This document shows, in pieces, positions 27,153-35,851 of a stretch of DNA of 64,000 nucleotides. Origin of the DNA: Actinoallomurus sp963736325 (GTDB lineage Bacteria > Actinomycetota > Actinomycetes > Streptosporangiales > Streptosporangiaceae); the NCBI GenBank assembly GCA_963736325.1, contig CAVTOG010000010.1:682001-746000 (forward strand). Reading direction: 5' to 3'. Each line of letters starts with the position of its first letter. Positions within the stretch are counted from its first letter, which is position 1. The position numbers were made by a program, and so were the translations under genes. The notes under the pieces were generated by a model that was given only the letters and a program-made list of their open reading frames with translations, searched no databases and was not told where the DNA came from.

Positions 27153-27603
27153 ATGCAGATCGCTACGCTGCCCTACATTGACGAGCACGCGACGGTCGTT
27201 GCTGCGGGGGGGCGACGCCGTCTGGCGCAGTCTCGTTGAAACACTGGACCGGTTCTTCTCGCGTCCCGGTGTGGCCGGCTACGCGAGACTCGTTCGGGCC
27301 ACCGACCACACGGCGTCCGGGCCACGCCCCCTTGCCGAGGGCTCGACGCTTCCCGGTTTTCGGGTCGTCGCCGCGGTCCCGGGACGCGAGTTGGTCCTTC
27401 AGGGACGCCATCACTTCTCGTCTTACGCCCTGATCTTTCGCATCGAACCCGTCAGTCCGGGCCGGTCGCGGATACGCGCCGAGAGCCGAGCCGTCTTCCC
27501 CGGCCTGGCCAGCGGCCTCTACCGACGGCTCGTCATCGAGACGGGCGGCCACGCAGTCGCCATACGGCGCCTACTTGCAGCCGTCCGCCATAGAGCCGAG
27601 TAG
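27153..27603 (+). pseudogene. SRPBCC-family protein with frameshift in a G7 run
   Basis: The gene starts MQIATLPYIDEHATVVAAGG, and the frame is lost in a run of seven G (27196-27202). Removing one G gives a coherent protein of about 149 residues: DAVWRSLVETLDRFF, GPRPLAEGSTLPGFRV, LVLQGRHHFSSYALIF, ending RRLLAAVRHRAE. This fits the SRPBCC ligand-binding fold in motifs and size. A GAGAGG ribosome site precedes the ATG. Phase variation, a real mutation, or a sequencing error in the homopolymer are all possible. Confidence 0.7.
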
Positions 27604-27804
27604 CGCACACACGACCTCGAGCCCTCCCTTGAGACGAGCTACACGCGACTCATTTCGTAGAGAAAACCTCAGTGCGCACCCACCTGGCCTGCTCTGATCG
27701 CCTTCATACAGCGTGGGTGGGGGGGAATGACTCCTGTGACCTCCCGGATGGAGCCCGCATCGGCATTGCCCCCGAGGTTCTCTACGGGTCTGGGACTACG
27801 CATC

Positions 27805-27833
27805 GGGGGCTCTCTGCGGTCTGGCGAGCCCCC
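27805..27833 (-). terminator. Hairpin downstream of APH-family gene
   Basis: GGGGGCTC (27805-27812) pairs with GAGCCCCC (27826-27833). It lies 49 bases beyond the stop of the phosphotransferase gene. The rest of 27604-27881 holds no gene I can see. Confidence 0.55.
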
Positions 27834-27881
27834 GGCCCGGCCGTCACGGAGCTCCGAGCAGCAACCGAACGGTGAACGGGC

Positions 27882-28808
27882 CTATGTGGGAGAGGTCCGG
27901 CGCGCGTTGGATGTGAGGACACGGTCGAGCGCCGCCCGGCCTGCGGGTCCCCATGTCGGCTTGCCGCCGGGAAGGCCCTGTTCCCCGTTCTGGCCCATGA
28001 GGATGAGGAAGAGGCTTTTCAGAGCGGCCAACCCGCGGGCGCGTCGGATCGTCGCCTCGTCCGCATGCGCGTACACCTCGAAGAACCGTGAGGCCGCGCC
28101 GGTGGGAAGGAGCAGCCAGGCGGCCGCGAGGTCCCATGCCGGATCGCCGGCGAACATGGCATCGAAATCGACCACGCCCGAGAGTGTCCCGTCCGAGACG
28201 ACGACATTCGCGGGATGGAGGTCACCGTGCAGCCATACCGGCGGGCCCTCCCACTCGGGGGCCGCGACGGCGTCGTCCCAGACGGCCCAGACAGCCCGGA
28301 CGTCGGCGGCGATGCCGCCGGGGGCGATGGCTTGCAAGAACTTTTCGAAGCCGTCCGTGCACTTCTTGGGGTGAGCGCCGCGGTCTGAACCGGCCGGCGC
28401 CTCGGCGGGCGCCTCTACATGAAGCGCCCTGAGGAAGCCCGCCAGAGTATCGGCCGCGTGGTCGCCGCGGCTGATCGAGGTGCAGTCGAGTGGCTCGCCG
28501 GGAACCCACGTCATGATGGTCCAGGGCCTCGGGAAGCACGCGGACGGCTCGCCGATCCGCACAGGAGTCGGAACCGGGAGCGGAAGGCGCGGGGCCAGGA
28601 CGGGCAGCCACCGGCACTCCTTGCGCAGGAGATCCGAGGCTTGTTCCATGCGCGGCATACGCACGGCCAGCTCATCCCCAAGGCGCCACATCTGGTTCCC
28701 CCAGCCGCCCGCCACTTCGCGGATGGCCAGCCCCGCAAGGTCCGGATGCTGGTCCTTGAGAAGATCGCGCACCAGCTCTGCGGTGATCTCGATCCCAGGG
28801 TCGGTCAT
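27882..28808 (-). CDS. Aminoglycoside/choline phosphotransferase-family kinase (APH)
   Basis: A 308-residue protein with APH kinase motifs: LAVRMPR (ATP-binding Lys replaced by the Arg-type strand), brenner-like catalytic motif WLHGDLHPANV, and the metal-binding VVDFDAM. Relatives include streptomycin- and macrolide-type kinases, but many are of unknown substrate, so resistance cannot be assumed. The ATG at 28808 overlaps the GntR stop by four bases, so it is co-translated with that regulator. Part of the tRNA-Pro element. Confidence 0.87.
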   Translation of the reverse strand: MTDPGIEITAELVRDLLKDQHPDLAGLAIREVAGGWGNQMWRLGDELAVRMPRMEQASDLLRKECRWLPVLAPRLPLPVPTPVRIGEPSACFPRPWTIMTWVPGEPLDCTSISRGDHAADTLAGFLRALHVEAPAEAPAGSDRGAHPKKCTDGFEKFLQAIAPGGIAADVRAVWAVWDDAVAAPEWEGPPVWLHGDLHPANVVVSDGTLSGVVDFDAMFAGDPAWDLAAAWLLLPTGAASRFFEVYAHADEATIRRARGLAALKSLFLILMGQNGEQGLPGGKPTWGPAGRAALDRVLTSNARRTSPT

Positions 28809-29119
28809 GAGAAGCCACGGTACGTGAGACAGACGGAGCGGACACTCACCCTCCCGAATGCACCGGCGGGGATGACAGTGGCCAGGCGTTTGGTCATCCT
28901 CAGCTCCTTCGTGGGTCGTGTTCCACTCGCGGGCAGCGTCACGACGAGACCGCGGTCGTGCAGCTCTTGGATGGCGCGCCGCATTGTCCCGAACGCCACG
29001 GAGTACGAGGCGGCCATTTCCCGCTCGCTGGGGAGTCGCTCGCCGGGCTGAAGCGTCTCGTCTGCGATCCGCGAGCTGACCAGGTTGACGATCCGCACAT
29101 AGTCCAACGTTTTGTGCAT
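28805..29119 (-). CDS. Short GntR-family regulator
   Basis: A 104-residue protein: winged helix (VNLVSSRIADETLQPGERLP, SEREMAASYSVAFGTMRRAI, ELHDRGLVVTLPASGTRP) with no effector domain. The last 30 residues are unrelated to GntR and run into the overlapping APH start. Such GntR-APH pairs occur in actinomycete integrative elements. Start taken as ATG 29119; a longer form from 29200 has a poor leader. It lacks a clear ribosome site, so leaderless translation is possible. Confidence 0.75.
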   Translation of the reverse strand: MHKTLDYVRIVNLVSSRIADETLQPGERLPSEREMAASYSVAFGTMRRAIQELHDRGLVVTLPASGTRPTKELRMTKRLATVIPAGAFGRVSVRSVCLTYRGFS

Positions 29120-29338
29120 ACAGAGCGGGCGGGAGCGGTTGGCTGGCGGATCGGAACCCCGAATAGGCCCGGAGCCTAGGCCCTCCTTCTCGGGCGGCAT
29201 CTAAGGTCAGGACGCACGGCCAGCTCTTTCTCGCAGCGACACCAATTCACTCGGTCACAACGCTGGTACGCCGCTCCGCCCGACTACGCCGACCCGGAAG
29301 CGGCGCCAAGTCCGGCACCTCCCCATGCCGGGCCGGGC

Positions 29339-29629
29339 GTGCTCTCGGTGAAGAAAGTGCTTTCGGACGGGGTCAAGTTCGATCTCACGTTGCCCGGCGG
29401 TGGCGGTAACGGGTCTCTCAAGGGGCACTGTACTTCCACCTTTCATATCGGGAGCTCCGGTGGTGGCCTTTCGTGTCCGGTGAAGCCGGCGGGGCCGCCC
29501 GAACCGGATGCCGGGGAGTTCGCGATGCAGTTGGTGGACGTGAGCGGACGTACCGCGATCATTCGCCCTGGCCGCGAGGTGAGCGGCGGGGTAGTAAGTG
29601 GCGCAATTATGTCGCATAGAAAGCCCTGA
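29339..29629 (+). CDS. Hypothetical protein, possible fragment
   Basis: A 96-residue ORF from GTG at 29339. It includes SVKKVLSDGVKFDLTLPGGG and GEFAMQLVDVSGRTAIIRPG and looks like a beta-rich, secreted-type domain. The frame stays open upstream to about 29215 with a Pro-rich, linker-like sequence, which suggests it may be the C-terminal remainder of a larger exported protein. No family recognised and no ribosome site seen. Confidence 0.35.
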   Translation: MLSVKKVLSDGVKFDLTLPGGGGNGSLKGHCTSTFHIGSSGGGLSCPVKPAGPPEPDAGEFAMQLVDVSGRTAIIRPGREVSGGVVSGAIMSHRKP

Positions 29630-29823
29630 TCTGCGAAAAGGATCCGCCATGGAAATCGGGACGTAAATGCACGACGCCGATCCGTGAAAGACCGCGACAC
29701 GGATCTTCGAACGGCTCATGGCGCACCGAGAAAAGGCTTCCATCAGTGACAGGCGTGACACGATCGGCAGTGAGTTTTCACCCTGATTGACGAGCAGTTC
29801 GGCTTTTCCGCCAAGCCTGCACG

Positions 29824-29840
29824 ATCCCGCCGTCCCGACC
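29824..29840 (+). repeat. att repeat, right copy
   Basis: An exact second copy of the 17-base tRNA-Pro 3' end. The sequence directly after it contains a terminator hairpin, probably the original chromosomal terminator of the tRNA gene before insertion. Confidence 0.85.
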
Positions 29841-29851
29841 GAAGAACGCTG

Positions 29852-29891
29852 AAGGCCGGTTCTCGCCTGACTCAGGCGGTGACCGGCCTTT
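29852..29891. terminator. Nested hairpin, likely original tRNA terminator
   Basis: Outer arms AAGGCCGGT / ACCGGCCTT enclose a second hairpin CGCCTGA / TCAGGCG, followed by TTTC. The bases 29891-30005 hold no gene. Confidence 0.65.
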
Positions 29892-30005
29892 CACATGCCC
29901 GGACGCGGGCACGACCGGCCCGGCCGCAGGGCGTCCCCGCGAACGCCAAGTGTCGCCGACGCCACGCTGGTTGACGACAAGATTTGACCCGGTGCCATGA
30001 GAATA

Positions 30006-30020
30006 TGAAAATAAGTTTCA
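30006..30020 (+). promoter_or_regulatory. RpiR-type operator upstream of anmK
   Basis: TGAAA-ATAAG-TTTCA is a 5+5-bp inverted repeat with a 5-base centre, the form TGAAA-N5-TTTCA known for RpiR/MurR regulators. It lies 43 bases before the anmK start, and an RpiR gene lies in the same cluster at 32168-33049. Confidence 0.65.
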
Positions 30021-30062
30021 CCTTCGGCCGTCCGAAGCCCTCCTCAGGTCTGGAGAGTGTCC

Positions 30063-31238
30063 GTGCGAGTACTTGGACTGATGTCCGGCACATCGTTCGA
30101 CGCCATCGAGGTCGCTGCGGCCGACCTGGCGGGCGAGGGCGGTGAGCTGGCCTTGCGACCGCTCGGCTCGCTCTCGGTGCCGTACGACCCCGGCCTGGCG
30201 GACGACCTCGCGGGCGCGCTGCCTCCCGCCGGTGCGACAGCCGGGCTGATCTGCGCGCTCGACACGAGGATCGGGCAGGCCTTCGCCGAGGCGGCGGCCC
30301 TTGGGGTGAAGGAGTTGTGCGGCGGCGACGCCGACCTCGTCGTCTCTCACGGGCAGACGGTCTTCCACTGGGTGGAGGACGGCCGGGTGCTCGGCACGCT
30401 GCAGATCGGGCAGCCCGCCTGGATCGCCGAGCGTACGGGCCTGTCGGTGGTCGCGGACCTTCGGGCGCGCGACGTCGCGGCGGGCGGTCAGGGTGCGCCG
30501 CTGGTCAGCCTCTTCGACACGCTGCTGCTCGCGGGCGGCACGCCGCGTGCCGCCCTCAATCTCGGCGGCATCGCGAACGTCACCGTCGTCGCCGATGGGC
30601 GTGAGCCCGTCGCGTTCGACACCGGTCCCGCCAACGCCCTGCTCGACGCCGTGGTCTCCGAGGCGACCGCGGGCGAGCGGCGCTACGACGCGGACGGTGC
30701 AGGCGCGGCGGCCGGAACGGTGCGCGAGGGGCTGCTGGAGCGGCTGCTGGCCGAGCCGTACTACGCGGCCAAGCCGCCCAAGTCGACCGGCAAGGAGCTG
30801 TTCAACCTCGCCCACGTCCGTGAGGCGCTCGGCGGCGAGGCGGTCTCGCATGAGGACCTGCTGGCGACCCTGACGCGGCTCACGGCCCGTACGGTCGCGG
30901 ACGCGCTCGCGCCGTACGGCGTCGGCGAGGTGATCGTCTCGGGTGGCGGCACGGCCAACCCGGCGCTGCTCGCCGCCCTGGCCGAGGAGCTGCGGGGCGT
31001 GAGGCTGCGGACGATCGACGAGCTCGGTGTCCCGTCGGGCGCCAAGGAGGCGTACGCCTTCGCTGTGCTGGGCTGGCTGACCGCGCACGGCCTTCCGGGC
31101 ACCGTCCCCTCGTGCACGGGAGCGGCGGGCGCGCGGGTGCTGGGCACGATCGTGCCAGGCGCACGCGGACGGCTGCCGACGCCACCGACAGGTACGGAAT
31201 CGCCACATCGACTGCGTCTCGTGGCAGACGGCTCATGA
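30063..31238 (+). CDS. anmK: Anhydro-N-acetylmuramic acid kinase
   Basis: A 391-residue kinase that opens the 1,6-anhydro ring of anhydroMurNAc and phosphorylates it to MurNAc-6-phosphate, the substrate of MurQ. Family motifs are GLMSGTSFDAIEVA at the N-terminus, VSHGQTVFHW, LNLGGIANVT, DTGPANALLDA and VSGGGTANPAL. I chose GTG 30063, with GGAGA seven bases upstream, over GTG 30057. The stop overlaps the murQ start (ATGA). The last 40 residues are Pro/Arg-rich. Confidence 0.95.
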   Translation: MRVLGLMSGTSFDAIEVAAADLAGEGGELALRPLGSLSVPYDPGLADDLAGALPPAGATAGLICALDTRIGQAFAEAAALGVKELCGGDADLVVSHGQTVFHWVEDGRVLGTLQIGQPAWIAERTGLSVVADLRARDVAAGGQGAPLVSLFDTLLLAGGTPRAALNLGGIANVTVVADGREPVAFDTGPANALLDAVVSEATAGERRYDADGAGAAAGTVREGLLERLLAEPYYAAKPPKSTGKELFNLAHVREALGGEAVSHEDLLATLTRLTARTVADALAPYGVGEVIVSGGGTANPALLAALAEELRGVRLRTIDELGVPSGAKEAYAFAVLGWLTAHGLPGTVPSCTGAAGARVLGTIVPGARGRLPTPPTGTESPHRLRLVADGS

Positions 31239-32164
31239 CGGGCACCATCAACGCCGCCTCGGAAGGCTCTTCAGTGCAGCTCGACGAACTCCCGACGGAG
31301 ACCAGGAACGCGCGTACCGGCGAGCTCGACCGGTTGCCGCTGGCCGAACTACTCACGATCATGAACGACGAGGACACACACGTGGCCCCCGCCGTGGGCA
31401 AGGTCATCCCGCAGATCGCGCGGGCGGTCGAGCTGGTCGTCGGCGCGCTGAGCGCCGGCGGGCGTCTCGTCTACATCGGCGCGGGGACTAGCGGCCGCAT
31501 CGGCCTCCTGGACGCGGTCGAGTGCTCACCGACGTTCGGCATGGAGCCCGGCCGCATCGTCGGGCTCATCGCGGGCGGCCCGAACGCGTTCGCCGTCGCG
31601 GTCGAGGGCGCCGAGGACGACGCCTCGCTGGGCGAACGCGACGTCCTCGATCTCGGCGTCGACGCGAACGACATGGTGATCGGCCTGGCCGCGAGCGGGC
31701 GCACGCCGTACGTGCTCGGCGCGCTGGCGGCGGCGCGTGCGTGCGGTGCCCCGACGGCCGGGGTGTCGTGCAACAGCGGCTCTCCGCTCGGCAAGGCGGC
31801 CGACGTCGCGATCGAGATCGCGACCGGCGCGGAGGTGCTCACCGGGTCGACGCGGCTGAAGGCCGGCACCGCGCAGAAGCTCGTGTGCAACATGATCACG
31901 ACCGCGGCGATGGTGCGGCTCGGCAAGGCCTACGGCAACCTCATGGTCGACCTGATGCCGACCAACGCCAAGCTCGTGGACCGCGCCCAGCGCATCGTGC
32001 GGGAGGCCACCGGCTGCACCATCGACGAGGCGCGCGCGGCCCTGCGGGCGAGCGGCAACCATGCCAAGACCGCCGTGGTCATGGTGCTGGCGGCCTGCTC
32101 GGTCGACGACGCGCGGGCCCGCCTCGCCGCCTCGGCGGGAAAGGTGCGCGACGCCATCGCCTAA
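31235..32164 (+). CDS. murQ: N-acetylmuramic acid 6-phosphate etherase
   Basis: A 309-residue SIS-fold lyase that removes D-lactate from MurNAc-6-phosphate to give GlcNAc-6-phosphate. Visible motifs are ETRNARTGELDRLP, IGAGTSGRIGLLDAVECSPT, GLAASGRTPYVLGAL and MVDLMPTNAKLVDRA. It overlaps the anmK stop by four bases and converges with the RpiR gene three bases away. Together with anmK it completes the cytosolic MurNAc recycling branch. Confidence 0.96.
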   Translation: MTGTINAASEGSSVQLDELPTETRNARTGELDRLPLAELLTIMNDEDTHVAPAVGKVIPQIARAVELVVGALSAGGRLVYIGAGTSGRIGLLDAVECSPTFGMEPGRIVGLIAGGPNAFAVAVEGAEDDASLGERDVLDLGVDANDMVIGLAASGRTPYVLGALAAARACGAPTAGVSCNSGSPLGKAADVAIEIATGAEVLTGSTRLKAGTAQKLVCNMITTAAMVRLGKAYGNLMVDLMPTNAKLVDRAQRIVREATGCTIDEARAALRASGNHAKTAVVMVLAACSVDDARARLAASAGKVRDAIA

Positions 32165-32167
32165 GGG

Positions 32168-33049
32168 TCAGCCGCGTCGCGCGGAGAGGGCGGCGCGCGT
32201 ACGTGCCAGGGCGGTGCTCGTCTCGGCGAGGTTCTGCCTGGCCACGGTCACGAACAGCATGTCGATCACGACGAGCTGGGCGATGCGGCTGCCCATGGCG
32301 CCCGAGCGGAACGCCGTCTCGCGTGCCGAGGTCGTTAACACGATGTCGGCGACCGACGCCAGCGGGGAGTCCGGGGTGTTGGTCAGCGCCACCGTCGTCG
32401 CCGCGCTCTCCCTCGCCTGCCGCAGGTACCCGACGGTGTCCGGTGTGGAGCCGGAGTGGGAGATCCCCAGCGCTACGTCGTCGGGCCCGAGGAGGGCCGC
32501 CGAGGTCAGGGCCATGTGCGGGTCGGCCCAGGCGAAGGCGGTGCGGCCGATGCGCAGGAGCTTCTGCTGGAGGTCGGCGGCGACGAACGCGCTGGCGCCC
32601 GCGCCGTACACGTCGGTGCGGCCTCGGTCGGCGGCGGTGATGGCCAGGGCCGCGGCCTCCAGGCTGTCGGCGTCGAGCAGCCGCGCGGTCTCGCGTACGG
32701 CCTGGCCGTCGATGTAGGCGATCTTCTCGATGATGGAGGCCGTGGAGTCGGCCGAGCCGATGTCGCCGCCCATCGTCTGGTCGGACTCGGCGCGTTCCTG
32801 CGTGACGGCGGCGATCAGCGCCATCCGCAGCGCCGGGTAGCCGCCCAGCCCGAGCCGCCGGCACAGCCGCTGGACGGTCGCGACCGACGTCTCGGTCGCG
32901 CGGCCCAGCTCGCGGATGCTGAGCCCGGCCGTTCCCTCCGGGTCGACGATCAGGTGTTCGGCGACGCGCCGCTCCGACGGCGTCAGGTTCGGCAGCAGCC
33001 CCCGCGCCCGGCTCAGCACGGCGCGCGGGTCGGCTGTACGCGCGGCCAT
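32168..33049 (-). CDS. RpiR/MurR-family transcriptional regulator
   Basis: A 293-residue regulator with an N-terminal RpiR HTH (LTPSERRVAEHLIVDPEGTA, VATVQRLCRRLGLGGYPALR) and a C-terminal SIS sugar-phosphate-binding domain (VYGAGASAFVAADLQQKLLR, GISHSGSTPDTVG). MurR in E. coli responds to MurNAc-6-phosphate, so this is the likely controller of the anmK-murQ and transporter genes (inference). Its ATG shares one base with the stop of the preceding ATPase gene, making it the last gene of the transporter operon. Confidence 0.92.
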   Translation of the reverse strand: MAARTADPRAVLSRARGLLPNLTPSERRVAEHLIVDPEGTAGLSIRELGRATETSVATVQRLCRRLGLGGYPALRMALIAAVTQERAESDQTMGGDIGSADSTASIIEKIAYIDGQAVRETARLLDADSLEAAALAITAADRGRTDVYGAGASAFVAADLQQKLLRIGRTAFAWADPHMALTSAALLGPDDVALGISHSGSTPDTVGYLRQARESAATTVALTNTPDSPLASVADIVLTTSARETAFRSGAMGSRIAQLVVIDMLFVTVARQNLAETSTALARTRAALSARRG

Positions 33050-34014
33050 CACCCCTCCCGGTCGGCGGCGACGTGACAGGCGGCCAGGTGCCGCGTGCGG
33101 AGTTCGAGGAGTTCGGGTTCGGTCGTGCGGCAGCGGTCCTCGGCGAGCGGGCAGCGCGGGTGGAAACGGCACCCCGTCGGCGGTGCGGCGGCGTTCGGCA
33201 CCTCGCCGCGCAGCGCCGGGGCCGTGTTCCGCAGACCGGGGTCGGGGACGAGGGCGGCGTCGCGGAGGGAGCGGGCGTACGGGTGCAGGGGCTCGTCGGA
33301 GACCTCGCGCCACGGCCCGGTCTCGGCGACCTTCCCCAGGTACAGGACCAGGATCCGGTCGCTGATGTGACGGACCATCGTGAGGTCGTGGGAGATGAAG
33401 ACGTAGCTCAGGGCCAGCCGCTCCCGCAGCGACACCAACAGGTTCATGACCTCGGCCTGGACGGACACGTCGAGGGCGGACACGGCCTCGTCGAGCACGA
33501 GCACGTCGGGCTCGACGGCGAGGGCACGCGCGATGCCGACCCGCTGGCGCTGCCCGCCGGACAGGTGCACCGGGTGGCTGCCGCGCAGCCTCGGCGGCAG
33601 GCCGACCATCTCCAGCAGCTCGGTGACCCGCGCCGCGCGCGGCGCGCCTCGCTCGGCCAGGCCGTGCACGGCGAGCACCTCCGACAGGGTCTGCTCGACC
33701 GTGAGGCGCGGGTGCAGCGAGGCGTACGGGTCCTGGAAGACCATCTGGACGCGCCGGCGGTACGGGCGCATCGCGCGGACTCCCAGCGCGGTCAGGTCGG
33801 TGTCGCCGAGGAGGACGCGGCCGGACGTGGGGTCCTCCAGGCGTACGAGCAGCCGGGCGAGCGTCGACTTGCCGCAGCCGGACTCGCCGACGATCCCGAG
33901 CGTCTCCCCCCGCGCGAGCGTGAACGAGACGCCGTCGAGGGCGTGGACGACCGCGCCGCGCGCACCCCGGTAGTGCTTGACGGCGTTCTCCACCGTCAGC
34001 GTCGTAGCGCTCAC
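33049..34014 (-). CDS. ABC transporter ATPase, oligopeptide/dipeptide type (second ATPase)
   Basis: A 321-residue DppF-like ATPase: Walker A GESGCGKST, signature LSGGQRQRVGIARAL, Walker B VLVLDEAVSALD (with A-V in place of the usual P-T), H-loop ISHDL, and a C-terminal oligopeptide/dipeptide domain with four Cys (GCRFHPRCPLAEDRC). These Cys form an FeS or zinc site in some DppD/F proteins. The GTG start overlaps the stop of the first ATPase. Confidence 0.93.
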   Translation of the reverse strand: MSATTLTVENAVKHYRGARGAVVHALDGVSFTLARGETLGIVGESGCGKSTLARLLVRLEDPTSGRVLLGDTDLTALGVRAMRPYRRRVQMVFQDPYASLHPRLTVEQTLSEVLAVHGLAERGAPRAARVTELLEMVGLPPRLRGSHPVHLSGGQRQRVGIARALAVEPDVLVLDEAVSALDVSVQAEVMNLLVSLRERLALSYVFISHDLTMVRHISDRILVLYLGKVAETGPWREVSDEPLHPYARSLRDAALVPDPGLRNTAPALRGEVPNAAAPPTGCRFHPRCPLAEDRCRTTEPELLELRTRHLAACHVAADREG

Positions 34015-34973
34015 GCGGACCACTCCTCCGGGGGCACATGGCAGGCGGCGCCCCGTTCCAGCAGGCCGGGCTCGGTGACCGCGCAGACGTCGCGGCGCTG
34101 CGGGCAGCGCGGCGCGAACGGGCAGCCCTCCGGCAGCCGCGCCAGGTCGGGCGGCAGGCCTCCGATCTGGATCAGCGGCGGCCGATCGGCGGCACGCCGG
34201 TCGGGCAGGGAGCGCAACAGGCCCGCGGTGTACGGGTGGGACGGCCTCGTGAACAGGTCGGCGGTCGCGCCTTCCTCCACCACGCGCCCGGCGTACATGA
34301 CGGCGGTGCGGTCGGCGATGTGGGCGACGACGCCGAGGTCGTGAGTGATCCACACGACGGCCATGCCCTCCTCGGCGCGCAGCTCGTCGACGAGGTCGAT
34401 GACCTGGCGCTGGACGGTGACGTCGAGGGCGGTCGTCGGCTCGTCGGCGATCAGGACGCGAGGGCGCGGCGCCACGGCGACGGCGATCATGGCGCGCTGG
34501 CGCATGCCGCCCGACAGCTGGTGCGGGTACGCGCGCAGGGCGCGGCCCACCGGCAGGCCGACGCGTTCGAGGGTCTCGGCGGCGCGCTCGCGTGCCTCGG
34601 CGACCGGTGTGCCGTGCGCGGTGAGGCCTTCGACGATCTGGGCGCCGACGCGCATGAGCGGGTTCAGCGCGGTCATCGGCTCCTGGTAGATCATGCCCGC
34701 CTGCGCGCCGCGGACCTTGCGGCGCTCGGGTTCGGAGAGCGGGACGACGTCGCGCCCGCCGACGCGCACCGAGCCACCACTGATCCGCGCGTTGTCCGGC
34801 AGCAGCCCCATCACGGCGAGCGCCGTCATCGACTTTCCGGACCCGGACTCCCCGACGAGCCCGAGCGTACGGCCGGGTTCGACGGTCAGGCCGACACCGC
34901 GGACCAGGTCGACGTCGCGGCCCGCGGACCGCGCGGTGACGACGAGGTCCGCCACGTCGAGCGCCGGGCTCAT
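34011..34973 (-). CDS. ABC transporter ATPase, oligopeptide/dipeptide type (first ATPase)
   Basis: A 320-residue DppD-like ATPase: Walker A GESGSGKSM, signature LSGGMRQRAMIAVAV, Walker B VLIADEPTTALD, H-loop THDLG, and the C-terminal Cys-containing domain GCPFAPRCPQRRDVC. Starts at ATG 34973, overlapping the permease stop by four bases. Works as a heterodimer with the next ATPase. Confidence 0.93.
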   Translation of the reverse strand: MSPALDVADLVVTARSAGRDVDLVRGVGLTVEPGRTLGLVGESGSGKSMTALAVMGLLPDNARISGGSVRVGGRDVVPLSEPERRKVRGAQAGMIYQEPMTALNPLMRVGAQIVEGLTAHGTPVAEARERAAETLERVGLPVGRALRAYPHQLSGGMRQRAMIAVAVAPRPRVLIADEPTTALDVTVQRQVIDLVDELRAEEGMAVVWITHDLGVVAHIADRTAVMYAGRVVEEGATADLFTRPSHPYTAGLLRSLPDRRAADRPPLIQIGGLPPDLARLPEGCPFAPRCPQRRDVCAVTEPGLLERGAACHVPPEEWSA

Positions 34974-35851
34974 GAGCGGTCCTCCGAGGGGTCGAGGGCG
35001 ACGCGGAGCCCGTCACCGAGGAGGTTCAGGCCGATCACCGCGACGACGATCACCGCGGCGGGCGCGACCAGCAGCCAGGGCTCGGTCGTCAGGTAGGTGC
35101 GGCCGTCGGCGACCATCAGGCCGAGCGACGACTGCGGCGGCTGGGTGCCCAGGCCCAGGAAGCTGAGCGTCGACTCGGTGAGGACCGCCCACGACAGGGC
35201 GAGGGTGGTCTGCACGAGCACGGGCGCGGTGATGTTCGGCAGGACGTGGCGGCCGACGAGCCGCACCGGGCCGTACCCGAGGACGCGCCCGGCGTTGACG
35301 TACTCGGCGTTCCGCACGGTCAGCGTCGGTCCTCGCGCGGTCCGTATGAAGATCGGCAGGTAGACGACGGCGATCGCGAGCGTGGTGTTCTGCCAGCCGC
35401 GCCCGAGCGCCGAGATGACGGTCAGCGCGAGCAGGATCGCCGGGAACGCGAACAGCACGTCCGTGATCCGGCCGAAGATCGCGTCGACCCAGCGGCCGGC
35501 GTATCCGGACACGACGCCGACGAGGGTGCCGAGCGACGCGGCCGCCGCGACGGAGACGACGGACACCCGCAGCGAGGCGAAGATCCCCGACAGCGTGCGG
35601 GAGAAGACGTCCCGTCCGAACTGGTCGGTGCCGAACAGGTGACCCGCCGACGGCCCCTTGAGGCGTACGGCGACGTCCTGGCCGACCGGGTCGTACGGCA
35701 GCAGCCCGAGGAGGCCGGCCAGCCCGGCGAGGACGATCACGCCGGTGACCACCAGGCCGACGCGGCCGTTGCGGTCGGACCAGAGGCGGCGCGTCACGCC
35801 GCGGCGGCCGGGCGCGACCTCGATCTCCGCGATCGGCGCGGGGGCGCTCAC
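34970..35851 (-). CDS. ABC transporter permease, DppC-like
   Basis: A 293-residue inner-membrane protein with six segments and the DppC N-terminal extension. It carries the typical HLFGTDQFGRDVFSRTL motif and the EAA-like loop that contacts the ATPases (YVNAGRVLGYGPVRLVGRHV). Its GTG start overlaps the stop of the DppB-like gene. Confidence 0.93.
   Translation of the reverse strand: MSAPAPIAEIEVAPGRRGVTRRLWSDRNGRVGLVVTGVIVLAGLAGLLGLLPYDPVGQDVAVRLKGPSAGHLFGTDQFGRDVFSRTLSGIFASLRVSVVSVAAAASLGTLVGVVSGYAGRWVDAIFGRITDVLFAFPAILLALTVISALGRGWQNTTLAIAVVYLPIFIRTARGPTLTVRNAEYVNAGRVLGYGPVRLVGRHVLPNITAPVLVQTTLALSWAVLTESTLSFLGLGTQPPQSSLGLMVADGRTYLTTEPWLLVAPAAVIVVAVIGLNLLGDGLRVALDPSEDRS

Larger units (their letters stand above)
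26265..29823. mobile_element. Decayed integrative element at tRNA-Pro (about 3.6 kb)
   Basis: It is bounded by the 17-bp att repeats. It starts with the C-terminal part of a tyrosine recombinase next to the tRNA, as in actinomycete integrative elements, then carries an IS630-type transposase fragment, a frameshifted SRPBCC gene, a GntR-APH pair and a short unknown ORF. No replication or transfer genes are left, so it is not mobile by itself. The segment is less tightly packed with genes than its flanks. Confidence 0.8.

Noticed and set aside
27882..28808. Defined aminoglycoside-resistance gene
   Set aside because: Only generic APH motifs are visible; no close match to a known resistance kinase can be claimed.
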